Position numbers and translations under genes: made by a program. From Bog-473 sp963828825 (lineage in GTDB: Bacteria > Actinomycetota > Acidimicrobiia > Acidimicrobiales > RAAP-2), in NCBI GenBank assembly GCA_963828825.1, contig CAWHGF010000007.1:124001-188000 (forward strand): a stretch of DNA of 64,000 nucleotides. The letters run 5' to 3'. The notes below the pieces were generated by a model that saw only the letters and a program-made list of their open reading frames with translations, was not told the DNA's origin and made no database searches. Shown one piece after another: positions 1-6,968 of this stretch; position 1 is the stretch's first letter; the number at the start of each line of letters is the position of its first letter.

Positions 1-513
1 CGAGCGGCAGTAGGCCTCCATCGCCTCGTAGTGCTTCTCGCTCTGGAGGTCCTCGAAGCGCATACCTCGGCGGGCCGCATGGTGCCCCACCGAAGTCAGG
101 TTGATGATGCGGGACGGTGCGCCGGCGCGTAGCCGCGGCAGCAGCAGGTTCGTCAGGTAGAAGGGGCCGAGATGGTTGACGCCGAACGTGTACTCGAACC
201 CCTGCGCCGTCTCCTGGCGCGACGACCAGGTCCCGCCGGCGTTGTTGACGAGGACGTCGAGGCGGTCCCAGCGGGTGCGAACCTCCTCGGCGGCCTTGCG
301 CACCGAGGCCAGGTCGGCCAGGTCGAGGGGCACGACATGGACGTCGTCGTTCCAGGTCCGCCGCGTGACCTCTCGGGCCGCCGCCTCCGCTTTCGCCTGG
401 TTCCGGCAGGCGAGCACCGTCGTCGCCTCCCGGGCGGCCAGGCCGACGGCTGTCTCGAAACCGATGCCCACGTTGGACCCGGTGACGACTGCGACCTTGC
501 CTTGCATGCTCAT
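1..513 (-). CDS. SDR-family NAD(P) oxidoreductase (3' end outside window)
   Basis: The first 171 residues of a short-chain dehydrogenase/reductase are present; the gene runs off the left edge. It starts MSMQGKVAVVTGSNVGIG, the Rossmann TGxxxGxG motif, followed by the LDLADLAS acidic region and NNAG at about residue 91. The pattern resembles retinol-dehydrogenase/WW-oxidoreductase-like SDRs that reduce or oxidise small carbonyl/alcohol substrates with NAD(P). The catalytic YxxxK lies beyond the edge, so activity cannot be confirmed. A second ATG two codons downstream (507) is an alternative start. Substrate unknown. Confidence 0.85.
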   Translation of the reverse strand, partial: MSMQGKVAVVTGSNVGIGFETAVGLAAREATTVLACRNQAKAEAAAREVTRRTWNDDVHVVPLDLADLASVRKAAEEVRTRWDRLDVLVNNAGGTWSSRQETAQGFEYTFGVNHLGPFYLTNLLLPRLRAGAPSRIINLTSVGHHAARRGMRFEDLQSEKHYEAMEAYCRS

Positions 514-575
514 GGGGGTCGTCCAGTCTGGAGAGGGCGTTCGAGTGACTTTTTTAGCCTCGATCCGCCCGGCGG

Positions 576-1157
576 TCACAACCGACCGGCGGCTCCGTCT
601 CGGTCCCGGCCGTCCGCGGAGCCGTGGACCTGCTCCCACTCCCGGGGCGGCCCGATGGCCGACGCCTCGGGCCCGAGGCGTTCCACGTAGCCGCGGTGGA
701 CGACCCGCCAGCGCTCGGGTGGCTCCCAGGGCGGGTCGACGCCGTCGCACGCGAGCACGAGGCGCTCCAGGCAGACGTGCCAGCCCGCGGCGTCGCGGGC
801 CGCCTTCCCGTGTTCGGGGAACGTCACGCGCAGGCGTAGGACGCACCCCGCCCCATCCGGCTCGAGCTCGAAACGCAGGACGTCGTCGGCCCAGCGCAGC
901 TCCATTAGTGACGGGGGGACGAAGGCGAGCATCTCGCCGTCGAAGGGCTCACCCTCGGATTGGCGGAACGAGAAGTGCAGTGCCGCCCCGGCCTGCCGCG
1001 TCCCTTCGATGGTGGTGGGGAACCACGCGGCCAGGTCCGCGTCCTCGGTGAGGGCCCGCCACACCCGCTGCTGCGGATGGGCCAGCCGGCGCTCGAAGCG
1101 CAGGATCGAGACTCCCCCGGCTCGCTCGAACGTGCCGAAGTCGTCGCTCGGGCTCAT
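576..1157 (-). CDS. SRPBCC (AHSA1-type) domain protein
   Basis: A START-like/SRPBCC ligand-binding protein of about 193 residues. It opens with a strand containing RFERRLAHPQQRVWRALTEDADLAAWF, followed by a run of beta strands ending around the helix DAAGWHVCLERL, typical of the activator-of-Hsp90-ATPase-like family. The open frame extends 24 codons upstream, but the ATG at 1157 overlaps the stop of the ArsR gene as ATGA, so I use it. ArsR-SRPBCC pairs are common in actinobacteria; the SRPBCC member is usually the co-transcribed effector with an unknown hydrophobic ligand. The C-terminal tail after residue 170 is low-complexity and may be a read-through extension. Confidence 0.85.
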   Translation of the reverse strand: MSPSDDFGTFERAGGVSILRFERRLAHPQQRVWRALTEDADLAAWFPTTIEGTRQAGAALHFSFRQSEGEPFDGEMLAFVPPSLMELRWADDVLRFELEPDGAGCVLRLRVTFPEHGKAARDAAGWHVCLERLVLACDGVDPPWEPPERWRVVHRGYVERLGPEASAIGPPREWEQVHGSADGRDRDGAAGRL

Positions 1158-1483
1158 GCCCACGGCTCCCCGTCGCTGCCCTCCATGATCTGCAGATGGC
1201 GCTCGAGGGCATTGAGGTGGGCCGCCCACCCACGGCGGTACGGCACCAGCCAGTCGTCGACCTCACGGAGCGGCTCGGGCCTGACCCGGTAGATGCGCCG
1301 CTGGGCGTCGATCCGGGACTCGACCAGGCCGGCGTCGCGCAGGACCTTGAGGTGCTTGGAGACGGCCGGCTGGCTCAGCGACAGGAGGCCGACGAGGTCG
1401 CCCACCGGCCGCTCCGCCTCCACCAGCAGGTCGAGGATCCGGCGCCGGACCTCCTCCGCCAGCACTTCAAAAGTGACCGTCAC
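1154..1483 (-). CDS. ArsR-family winged-helix transcriptional regulator
   Basis: A 109-residue ArsR/SmtB-type repressor. The DNA-binding core reads EEVRRRILDLLVEAERPVGDLV, LSQPAVSKHLKVLRDAGLV (recognition helix) and the wing ESRIDAQRRIYRV. There is no CxC metal motif after the recognition helix, so it belongs to the non-metal ArsR group that usually pairs with SRPBCC proteins, as here by a 4-bp overlap. The start is a GTG that directly abuts a perfect inverted repeat, leaving no room for a ribosome binding site. The transcript is therefore probably leaderless and self-repressed. Confidence 0.9.
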   Translation of the reverse strand: MTVTFEVLAEEVRRRILDLLVEAERPVGDLVGLLSLSQPAVSKHLKVLRDAGLVESRIDAQRRIYRVRPEPLREVDDWLVPYRRGWAAHLNALERHLQIMEGSDGEPWA

Positions 1484-1517
1484 ACAGGTTATATTCCCCT
1501 GAAGGAATATAACCTGT
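1484..1517. promoter_or_regulatory. Inverted-repeat operator of the ArsR gene
   Basis: Perfect 14-bp arms ACAGGTTATATTCC (1484-1497) and GGAATATAACCTGT (1504-1517) flank a 6-bp spacer. The right edge for transcription is the GTG start codon of the ArsR gene itself. The arm contains a TATAAC hexamer that could be the -10 box, so repressor binding would occlude the polymerase. The AT-rich block stands out sharply from its GC-rich surroundings. Confidence 0.85.
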
Positions 1518-1527
1518 CAAGGGTTGG

Positions 1528-1794
1528 TCAAGCGAGTGGGGCGCCGGCCCTGGCGGCGATCCGGCGCAGCGGCGGCAGGGTCGGCGGGGGCTGCTTGCGT
1601 GGCGGCAGCGTGGCCAGGAGCGAGGTCGTCGCCTTGGTCACCTGGCTCACGGCGCGCTCGAACGCCTCCTCGGTCTGCGGCGACGTCGACTGGACGCCGC
1701 TGACCTTGCGGACGTACTGGCGCGCCGCCGCCTCTATTTCCTGTGGGGTGGCTACGGGCTCGAGCCCGCGGAGCGTGGTGATGTTGCGGCACAT
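1528..1794 (-). CDS. DUF2277 family protein
   Basis: An 88-residue protein starting MCRNITTLRGLEPVATPQEI and containing AARQYVRKVSG and a following EEAFERAV helix, the signature of the DUF2277 family, which has no assigned function. The family core ends near residue 65; the proline-rich tail after it is variable. The hexamer TAGGGT (1801-1806 read on the minus strand) ends 6 nt before the ATG and there is no ribosome binding site, which suggests a leaderless message. Confidence 0.85.
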   Translation of the reverse strand: MCRNITTLRGLEPVATPQEIEAAARQYVRKVSGVQSTSPQTEEAFERAVSQVTKATTSLLATLPPRKQPPPTLPPLRRIAARAGAPLA

Positions 1795-1803
1795 GGCATC
1801 ACC

Positions 1804-3498
1804 CTATGCCTCGGTCGAGACGGCGCCGCCGGCGGGACAACGCCCCGGCGTCACGACCACGGTGACGAGGTGGCCGACCCTGGCGTTCTGCACCTGGAGT
1901 TGGTCGCTCCCCCGGGCCGACGTCACCCGGGCTCCACTGGTGCGGGCGCAATAGCCATCCCGGTAGTGCAGCTCCGTTGGCACGAAGATCACCGTGGGCG
2001 CACGAATGTGGTGGTTCGGCACATAGGCCAGATGGAAGACACCCGTCGTCGGCGAGAAGTCGAACGAGATCGGCACGCCGGCCACGGCCTGGGGGTAGGT
2101 GCGGCTGAGGACCTGGGCCGTCGCGCGCAGATGCCCGTCGGCCATGACGAGCGACTCCGCCGAGCTCCCGGTCGGGTCGCCGTAGTACTTCCAGGCCCAG
2201 TAGGCCCACCCGACCTTCTCGTCGTCCAACGCCGCCGTGACGGAGGTGACGAGCGCGGGGTTGCTCGTGGCGCCGAACTCGGACACGAACCAGGCCGGCC
2301 CACCGGGCTGGCGCGCCGAGGCCATGGCCGGGCGGTCCGCGGCGCGCCGAATCAAGGAACCGGTGTCCTGCTGGGCGCACGCGGCCACGTTGGTCGGGTT
2401 GCCGGTGACCGGGCTGCGGGACCCGCAGTAGATGTGCACGTTGAAGACGAGGTTGGGGAAATTCATCGGGCCGATGAAGGTGGGAAAGCCACGGCTGGCG
2501 TAATTGTCGGGCTCGTCGAAGATCAGATGGGTGGGGTCGTTGGCCAGGATGGTCGGCACCACTCCCTCAGCGGGATCATGCGTCGGGCACCGGAGCGCCG
2601 GCGCTCCGTGCGAGGGGGACCCGACTCGGGCCGTGCCGGTGTAGAAGCACTCGAGCTGGTCGTCGAAGTGCGCGTCCCCGAAGCGGATGAGGGACGTGGA
2701 GAACGGCTCGTTGAACGGGTCGTACCCGAGGACCCAGGGGTTCCCTCGGAAAGCCCGTGCCACGTCACCCCACACGCGGTCGTACTGGCCCTGCAGGTCG
2801 CCCCTGACGTCGTTGTCCCAGAAGTGGTGAAAGGCGATGCCGGCGGCCTTGGTGGCGTATTCGAGAGACCAGCGGCCGGGCGGGTCCACGCTCGGCACGC
2901 CGTTCGTGCAGACGGCCCAGTTCGGTGCACCCTCTCCGTCGAACACCTCGTTGTACACGTCCTGGTGCATGTCGAGGATCGTGTAGATGTGGAACCGGCC
3001 GAGCAGGTTCACCGTGGTGCGCAACCGCTGCACATAGCTGTCCAAGACGGCCTGATTGAACTGGTCCGGATTCGTCGGGGTCCCGCGGCTGCAGATGGCC
3101 GGATCGTTGGCCGGGGCGGTCCCCGGCTCCAGGCCGCGCCAGGTCATGCCCAGACGCACCACGTTGAAGCCGAGCCGCGACATCAGCGAGGCGTCGGCGG
3201 CGCTGAAGTTCCACGGCTTCCCCGGGTCCGGGTACAGCTCGTAGGGCGCGTGCTTGTAGACCGCATCGACGCCGTGGAAGAAGACCACGCGGCCGTCGCG
3301 GTCGTAGAGGGAGGGCCCGCCCGGGGCCCTGATCCGGCCCGACACCGCTGCAGCGCCGGGGGTGACGATCGGCGAGCGCAGCGTCGGCATGCCCGAGACG
3401 GAGGTCGCCGAGGCCGTGCCTGGCGCCGCCACGGCGGCGCCCACCAGGGCGAGCAGCCCCATGACGAGGGCAAATGACCGTACGGACCGGCGGGGCAC
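1804..3498 (-). CDS. Secreted glycoside hydrolase family 5 enzyme (endoglycosylceramidase-like)
   Basis: From the GTG at 3498 the protein has 564 residues with a signal peptide: basic VPRRSVR, hydrophobic SFALVMGLLALVGAAVA, then a possible ASA cleavage site. The catalytic domain carries DMHQDVYNE, the acid/base Glu in GYDPFNEP (about residue 262) and the nucleophile Glu in FVSEFGA (about 405), as in GH5 enzymes. The overall pattern (FHGVDAVYK, DMHQD, a C-terminal Ig-like domain) resembles the endoglycosylceramidase/GH5_12-28-like group acting on glycolipids or glucosides. An ATG at 3621 is possible, but it would bury the signal peptide and overlap the divergent neighbour's ribosome binding site; CAGACT 6 nt before 3498 supports the GTG. 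Confidence 0.85.
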   Translation of the reverse strand: MPRRSVRSFALVMGLLALVGAAVAAPGTASATSVSGMPTLRSPIVTPGAAAVSGRIRAPGGPSLYDRDGRVVFFHGVDAVYKHAPYELYPDPGKPWNFSAADASLMSRLGFNVVRLGMTWRGLEPGTAPANDPAICSRGTPTNPDQFNQAVLDSYVQRLRTTVNLLGRFHIYTILDMHQDVYNEVFDGEGAPNWAVCTNGVPSVDPPGRWSLEYATKAAGIAFHHFWDNDVRGDLQGQYDRVWGDVARAFRGNPWVLGYDPFNEPFSTSLIRFGDAHFDDQLECFYTGTARVGSPSHGAPALRCPTHDPAEGVVPTILANDPTHLIFDEPDNYASRGFPTFIGPMNFPNLVFNVHIYCGSRSPVTGNPTNVAACAQQDTGSLIRRAADRPAMASARQPGGPAWFVSEFGATSNPALVTSVTAALDDEKVGWAYWAWKYYGDPTGSSAESLVMADGHLRATAQVLSRTYPQAVAGVPISFDFSPTTGVFHLAYVPNHHIRAPTVIFVPTELHYRDGYCARTSGARVTSARGSDQLQVQNARVGHLVTVVVTPGRCPAGGAVSTEA

Positions 3499-3664
3499 GG
3501 CGACAGTCTGTCCGGCGTGACCGGCCGGTTGGCCGCGCCCGCCCGGCTCTCGCCAGGCGGCGAGACGTCGGGCCGCAACGTGTGCTGTCCCGGCGCCATG
3601 AGAACGCTGGACAGCACTCATGACGGGGGCGATGATCGCTCCCTCCCCATGGAAGGAACACGGC

Positions 3665-3991
3665 ATGCCCCAGTACGTCATCCTCGCCGACCATTCGCCC
3701 GACATCTGCCCCTCCTCGAATGCCCGCAGCCGGGCCCGCGCCATTCAGGGGCTGGGCCAGGCGCTGCCCACGCTCTCGGCCGAGGCGGGCATCACGTTCC
3801 TGACCGGACCGCTCCATCTCGATCCCGGCCATCGCACCGTCTCGGTGGTCGACGCGCCGAACGTCGAGGCGGTGACCCAGCTCGTCTATGCCACCGGCCT
3901 GTCGCAGTGGAACACCGTCGAGGTCTGCCCCACCACGCCCGTCGCCGACATGATGGACAACCTCGAGCAGTTCCCGATCGTCTTCGAGTAG
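3665..3991 (+). CDS. Conserved small protein, alpha/beta, function unknown
   Basis: A 108-residue soluble protein, MPQYVILADHSPDICPSSN at its start. The ATG at 3665 follows GGAAGGA by about 7 nt, so the upstream in-frame ATGs are rejected. The alternating strands (ITFLTGPLHLDPGHRTVSVVDAP) and helices (VEAVTQLVYATGL) look like a ferredoxin-fold dimer of the DUF3303/YCII/GYD sort, often small-molecule-binding domains. I do not recognise a named family with certainty. It lies divergently from the GH5 gene and ends 1 bp before the convergent DUF4097 gene. Confidence 0.7.
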   Translation: MPQYVILADHSPDICPSSNARSRARAIQGLGQALPTLSAEAGITFLTGPLHLDPGHRTVSVVDAPNVEAVTQLVYATGLSQWNTVEVCPTTPVADMMDNLEQFPIVFE

Positions 3992-4867
3992 TCAGGCGAC
4001 GTGCTCGAGCGCGCGCCCGATCTCGACGTTGCCCGAGACGCTGCGGACGCTCAGGGCGACCCGGGTCTCCGGACGCCGCCCCGGCGCCGGCGCCTCATTC
4101 AGCGGGATGTCCGAGTGCACGCTGCCCGAGACGGTCTCCACGTCGACATGGAGGTCGACGTCCCTGGCCACCCCGACCGCCACGTCCCCCGAAACGGAGC
4201 GGACGTGCAGAGTGCCCTCACCCAGGGCGAGGACGCGCACGCTCCCCGACACGTTCACCACCCGGGCCCCGCGGGCGAGCTCACCCAGGCGCACGCTGCC
4301 CGACGTCGCCTTGACCTCGACCCGGCTGCCGGCCGCACCCAGCTCGAGGTCTCCCGACGCGGTGGAGAACTCGGCGGCGCCCGCCACGCTCGAGCAACGC
4401 ACGTCCCCCGACGCCGTCTGGGCCCGGATGTCGCCTCCCACCCTGCCCATGGTGATGGTGCCGCTCGCCGTCTTGGCCGTCACGTCGGCGGCCACATCGT
4501 CGGTGGAGATGTCGCCGCTCCCCGTCTTGACGTCCGCCTCGCCGACGGGCCCGTCGATCTCGATGTCGGCCGATGCGGTCACCACGGTGACCTGGACGCC
4601 TTCGGGCACCTCGACCCGCACCGTCACCGCGTTGCGGCGCGGGAAGCGCATGCCGTGCAGATGCGGGACCTTGACCGCCACCACGTGGCCGTCCCCCCAC
4701 GGCCGGCACCCGACGGTGGCCCGCTCGACGAGCTCGTCCCCTCCCGGCGTGTCGGCCTCGAGCGAGACGACGGTGGTGCTCGTGGGGCGGGCGGTGACCA
4801 CGACCAGGCCCACCTGGTTGTCCACGTAGAGGCGCACGCCTCCCGGGGTCTCGAACGTCCTCTCCAT
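3992..4867 (-). CDS. DUF4097 beta-strand-repeat protein
   Basis: A 291-residue protein made mostly of repeating short strands with the motif (T/S)xSG(D/S/T)(I/V): TASADIEI, TGSGDIST, TASGTITM, TASGDVRC, TASGDLEL, ATSGSVRL, NVSGSVRV, SVSGDVAV and TVSGSVHS. This is the DUF4097 (adhesin-like) right-handed beta-helix pattern. It has no signal peptide or membrane span, so it appears cytoplasmic. The start at 4867 follows AAGGGAG; an earlier ATG at 4885 overlaps the upstream stop as ATGA. Its operon partner is a ribbon-helix-helix regulator; the biochemical role of such pairs is not established. Confidence 0.85.
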   Translation of the reverse strand: MERTFETPGGVRLYVDNQVGLVVVTARPTSTTVVSLEADTPGGDELVERATVGCRPWGDGHVVAVKVPHLHGMRFPRRNAVTVRVEVPEGVQVTVVTASADIEIDGPVGEADVKTGSGDISTDDVAADVTAKTASGTITMGRVGGDIRAQTASGDVRCSSVAGAAEFSTASGDLELGAAGSRVEVKATSGSVRLGELARGARVVNVSGSVRVLALGEGTLHVRSVSGDVAVGVARDVDLHVDVETVSGSVHSDIPLNEAPAPGRRPETRVALSVRSVSGNVEIGRALEHVA

Positions 4868-4881
4868 GTCCGGTGCTCCCT

Positions 4882-5334
4882 TCATGTCGTTCCGTACCCG
4901 TGCAGGCGGTTCCCGGTGCGGCCACGTCGGCTCGCCGTACGGCGCTCGAGCGTGCGCACGACGAATGTGTTCACCGAGACCCCGTCGGCCGCTGCGCCCC
5001 GCTCGAGGCGAGACTTGAGGCCCTCGCCCAGTCGCAGGGTGATGCGCGCCGAGAGGTCGTCACCGTCTCCCGGCGCCGACACGGGCGAGGGCTCGTCCTC
5101 GACGTAGGTCATATCGACGTCGTCGCCGGCCACCCGGATGTCGACGCGCCCGTCCGGGAGCGACGCCGTCAGCTCGGCGGCGGCGTCGGACAAGAGGTCC
5201 AGGACGCGCCCGGGCACCGACCGGCCCAGCACATCGGCGATCCGCTCGGCCACCTCGGCCACCGTGTCGTCCCCGAGCTCGCCGACGGCGACCACGTCGG
5301 AACGCAGCCCGTCGACCACCAGTGACATCTTCAT
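4882..5334 (-). CDS. Ribbon-helix-helix (HicB/Arc-type) regulator
   Basis: A 150-residue protein. The N-terminal 80 residues form a degenerate HicB-like alpha/beta domain (LVVDGLRSDVVAVGEL, helices, GRVDIRVAGDDV). The C-terminal part, LSARITLRLGEGLKSRL then GVSVNTFVVRTLERR, is a classic ribbon-helix-helix DNA-binding motif with the strand residues TLR facing the groove. No HicA toxin is adjacent; the next gene is DUF4097 with ATGA overlap. The start codon lies inside an array of four 8-bp boxes, so the protein very likely represses itself. An internal ATG two codons in is an alternative start. Confidence 0.85.
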   Translation of the reverse strand: MKMSLVVDGLRSDVVAVGELGDDTVAEVAERIADVLGRSVPGRVLDLLSDAAAELTASLPDGRVDIRVAGDDVDMTYVEDEPSPVSAPGDGDDLSARITLRLGEGLKSRLERGAAADGVSVNTFVVRTLERRTASRRGRTGNRLHGYGTT

Positions 5335-5363
5335 GATGTCACTATGACATCACTTTGATGTCA
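5323..5363. promoter_or_regulatory. Four-box operator array over the ribbon-helix-helix gene start
   Basis: Boxes TGACATCt (5323-5330), TGATGTCA (5334-5341), TGACATCA (5345-5352) and TGATGTCA (5356-5363) start exactly 11 bp apart, one helical turn, and alternate in orientation. Each is a near palindrome of type TGAYRTCA. Same-face 8-bp boxes are the usual target of ribbon-helix-helix dimers (MetJ and Arc are the known precedents). The array covers the start codon and the presumed -10 (CATAGT) of the gene encoding such a protein, which argues for autoregulation. Confidence 0.85.
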
Positions 5364-5385
5364 GATCAAGGCCTTCCCCCGGTGA

Positions 5386-6411
5386 TCAGCCGCCCGAGGC
5401 GTCCTGCACCTTGGTCTTGCCGGCCGAGATGAACGGCATCATCGCCCGCAGCTCCTGCCCGACCGTCTCGATCTGGTGGGCCTGGCCCTCCTTGCGCAGG
5501 GCCTCGAAGCGGGGGCGCCCGGCCCGGTTCTCGGCGATCCACTCCTCGGCGAAGGCGCCGCTGCGGATCTCCTCGAGGATCTTCTGCATCTCGGCCCGGA
5601 CGGCCTCGTTGATGACCCGCGGGCCCCGGGTCAGGTCCCCGTACTCGGCCGTGTCCGAGATCGAGTAGCGCATGCCGGCGATGCCCTGCTCGTACATCAG
5701 GTCCACGATGAGCTTCAGCTCGTGCAGGCACTCGAAGTAGGCCGACTCGGGCTGGTAGCCCGCCCCCACCAGCGTCTCGAAGCCGGCGGTGACGAGGGCG
5801 GTCAGGCCGCCGCACAGCACCACCTGCTCTCCGAAGAGGTCGGTCTCGGTCTCCTCGTCGAACGTGGTGTCCAAGACCCCGGCCCGCGTGGCGCCGATGG
5901 CGTGCGCGTAGGACAGCGCCAGCTCCCGCGCCTTCCCGGTGGCGTCCTGGTGCACGGCGATCAGCGTCGGGACCCCTCCGCCTTCGGTGTAGGTGCGGCG
6001 GACGAGGTGGCCCGGCCCCTTGGGCGCCACCATGGTGACGTCGACACCCGGAGGCGGCACGATCTGCCCGAAGCGGATGTTGAAACCGTGGGCGAACATC
6101 AGGCAGTCGCCGTCGTTGAGGTGCGGGGCCACGAACTCGTCATAGGCCGCCTTCTGCTCGGTGTCGGGGAGCAGGATCATGATCACGTCGGCCTCGTCGG
6201 CGGCCTCGGCCAACGACGTCACCCGCAGCCCGGCCTCCTCGGCCTTGTGCCTGCTCGAGCTGCCGTCGCGCAACGCCACGCGCACGTCCACCCCGGACTC
6301 GCGCAGGTTCTGCGCGTGGGCGTGCCCCTGCGAGCCGTAGCCCAGGATCGCCACCTTGCGGCCGGCGATCAGCGTGGGGTCGGCATCGGATTCGTAGTAC
6401 ATCGTGGCCAT
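5386..6411 (-). CDS. ilvC: Ketol-acid reductoisomerase (class I)
   Basis: 341 residues, the normal size of class I KARI, the NADPH and Mg2+ enzyme that isomerises and reduces acetolactate or acetohydroxybutyrate in valine/isoleucine synthesis. Visible motifs are the Rossmann GYGSQGHAHAQN, the NADPH loop LRDGSSSRHKA, the metal ligands in DTTFDEETETDLFGEQ and a C-terminal knotted domain containing FECLHELKLIVDLMYEQG. The start ATG follows a purine-rich AGAAAAGAG 23 bp after ilvN, so it is the last gene of the ilvBNC unit. Only about 50 bp separates it from the next gene, so read-through into the regulator/DUF4097 pair is possible. Confidence 0.97.
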   Translation of the reverse strand: MATMYYESDADPTLIAGRKVAILGYGSQGHAHAQNLRESGVDVRVALRDGSSSRHKAEEAGLRVTSLAEAADEADVIMILLPDTEQKAAYDEFVAPHLNDGDCLMFAHGFNIRFGQIVPPPGVDVTMVAPKGPGHLVRRTYTEGGGVPTLIAVHQDATGKARELALSYAHAIGATRAGVLDTTFDEETETDLFGEQVVLCGGLTALVTAGFETLVGAGYQPESAYFECLHELKLIVDLMYEQGIAGMRYSISDTAEYGDLTRGPRVINEAVRAEMQKILEEIRSGAFAEEWIAENRAGRPRFEALRKEGQAHQIETVGQELRAMMPFISAGKTKVQDASGG

Positions 6412-6434
6412 GTCGTCAGCTCTTTTCTTTCTCT

Positions 6435-6968
6435 CTATCGGCGATCCAGCTTAGGCAGGGCGACCCGGCCCGTCCGTTGGAGCTCCTCGACGGTGTAGTG
6501 CTCCAGCAGCCCCTCGAAGTCGTCGATCTTCTCGGGCCGGCCGGCCAGCATGACGGTGATGCGGTCGGCGCCCACGCTGACCACCTCGCCGCCGAAGACC
6601 CCCACCAGCTGGATCACCTGCGAGCGCTCCGTCGGCCCCACCGCCACCGTGACCAGCATCAGCTCCCGCTCGACCGCCTCGGCCGGCGACAGCTCGTCAA
6701 TTGACACGACGTTGACCAGCTTGTCGAGCTGCATGATCACCTGCTCCAGGGGGGCGGACTCCACGTCGACCACGATCGTGATGCGGCTGAAGTACTCGTC
6801 CTCGTCCGTCGGGGCGACGGCCAACGAGTAGATGTTGAAGCCGCGGCGGCTGAAGAGCCCGGCCACCCGGGCCAGGACGCCGGCCTTGTTCTCGACCAGC
6901 ACGGACAGGATGTGGTGGCGGGGCGCCGCACGGCCGCCAGAGACCGCGTGCAGCGGGGTCGGCGTCAT
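6435..6968 (-). CDS. ilvN: Acetolactate synthase small (regulatory) subunit
   Basis: 177 residues with an N-terminal ACT domain beginning ILSVLVENKAGVLARVAGLFSRRGFNIYSL, the valine-binding module, and a C-terminal domain containing VVSVGADRITVMLAGRPEKIDDF. It activates the IlvB catalytic subunit and confers feedback inhibition by valine. It overlaps the ilvB stop by ATGA, giving tight translational coupling and equal stoichiometry. Sequence complete and undisturbed. Confidence 0.96.
   Translation of the reverse strand: MTPTPLHAVSGGRAAPRHHILSVLVENKAGVLARVAGLFSRRGFNIYSLAVAPTDEDEYFSRITIVVDVESAPLEQVIMQLDKLVNVVSIDELSPAEAVERELMLVTVAVGPTERSQVIQLVGVFGGEVVSVGADRITVMLAGRPEKIDDFEGLLEHYTVEELQRTGRVALPKLDRR

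Noticed and set aside
1870..3477. 535-codon plus-strand frame opposite the GH5 gene
   Set aside because: High-GC shadow rich in Arg/Gly/His with no domain; the minus-strand GH5 has signal peptide and catalytic motifs.
4882..5334. HicAB toxin-antitoxin locus
   Set aside because: The regulator has a HicB/Arc-like pattern, but no HicA-like small toxin with the dsRBD-type fold is adjacent; the partner is DUF4097.
5364..5386. Possible terminator after ilvC (GATCA ... TGATC)
   Set aside because: Only 5-bp arms and no U-tract; not enough to call.
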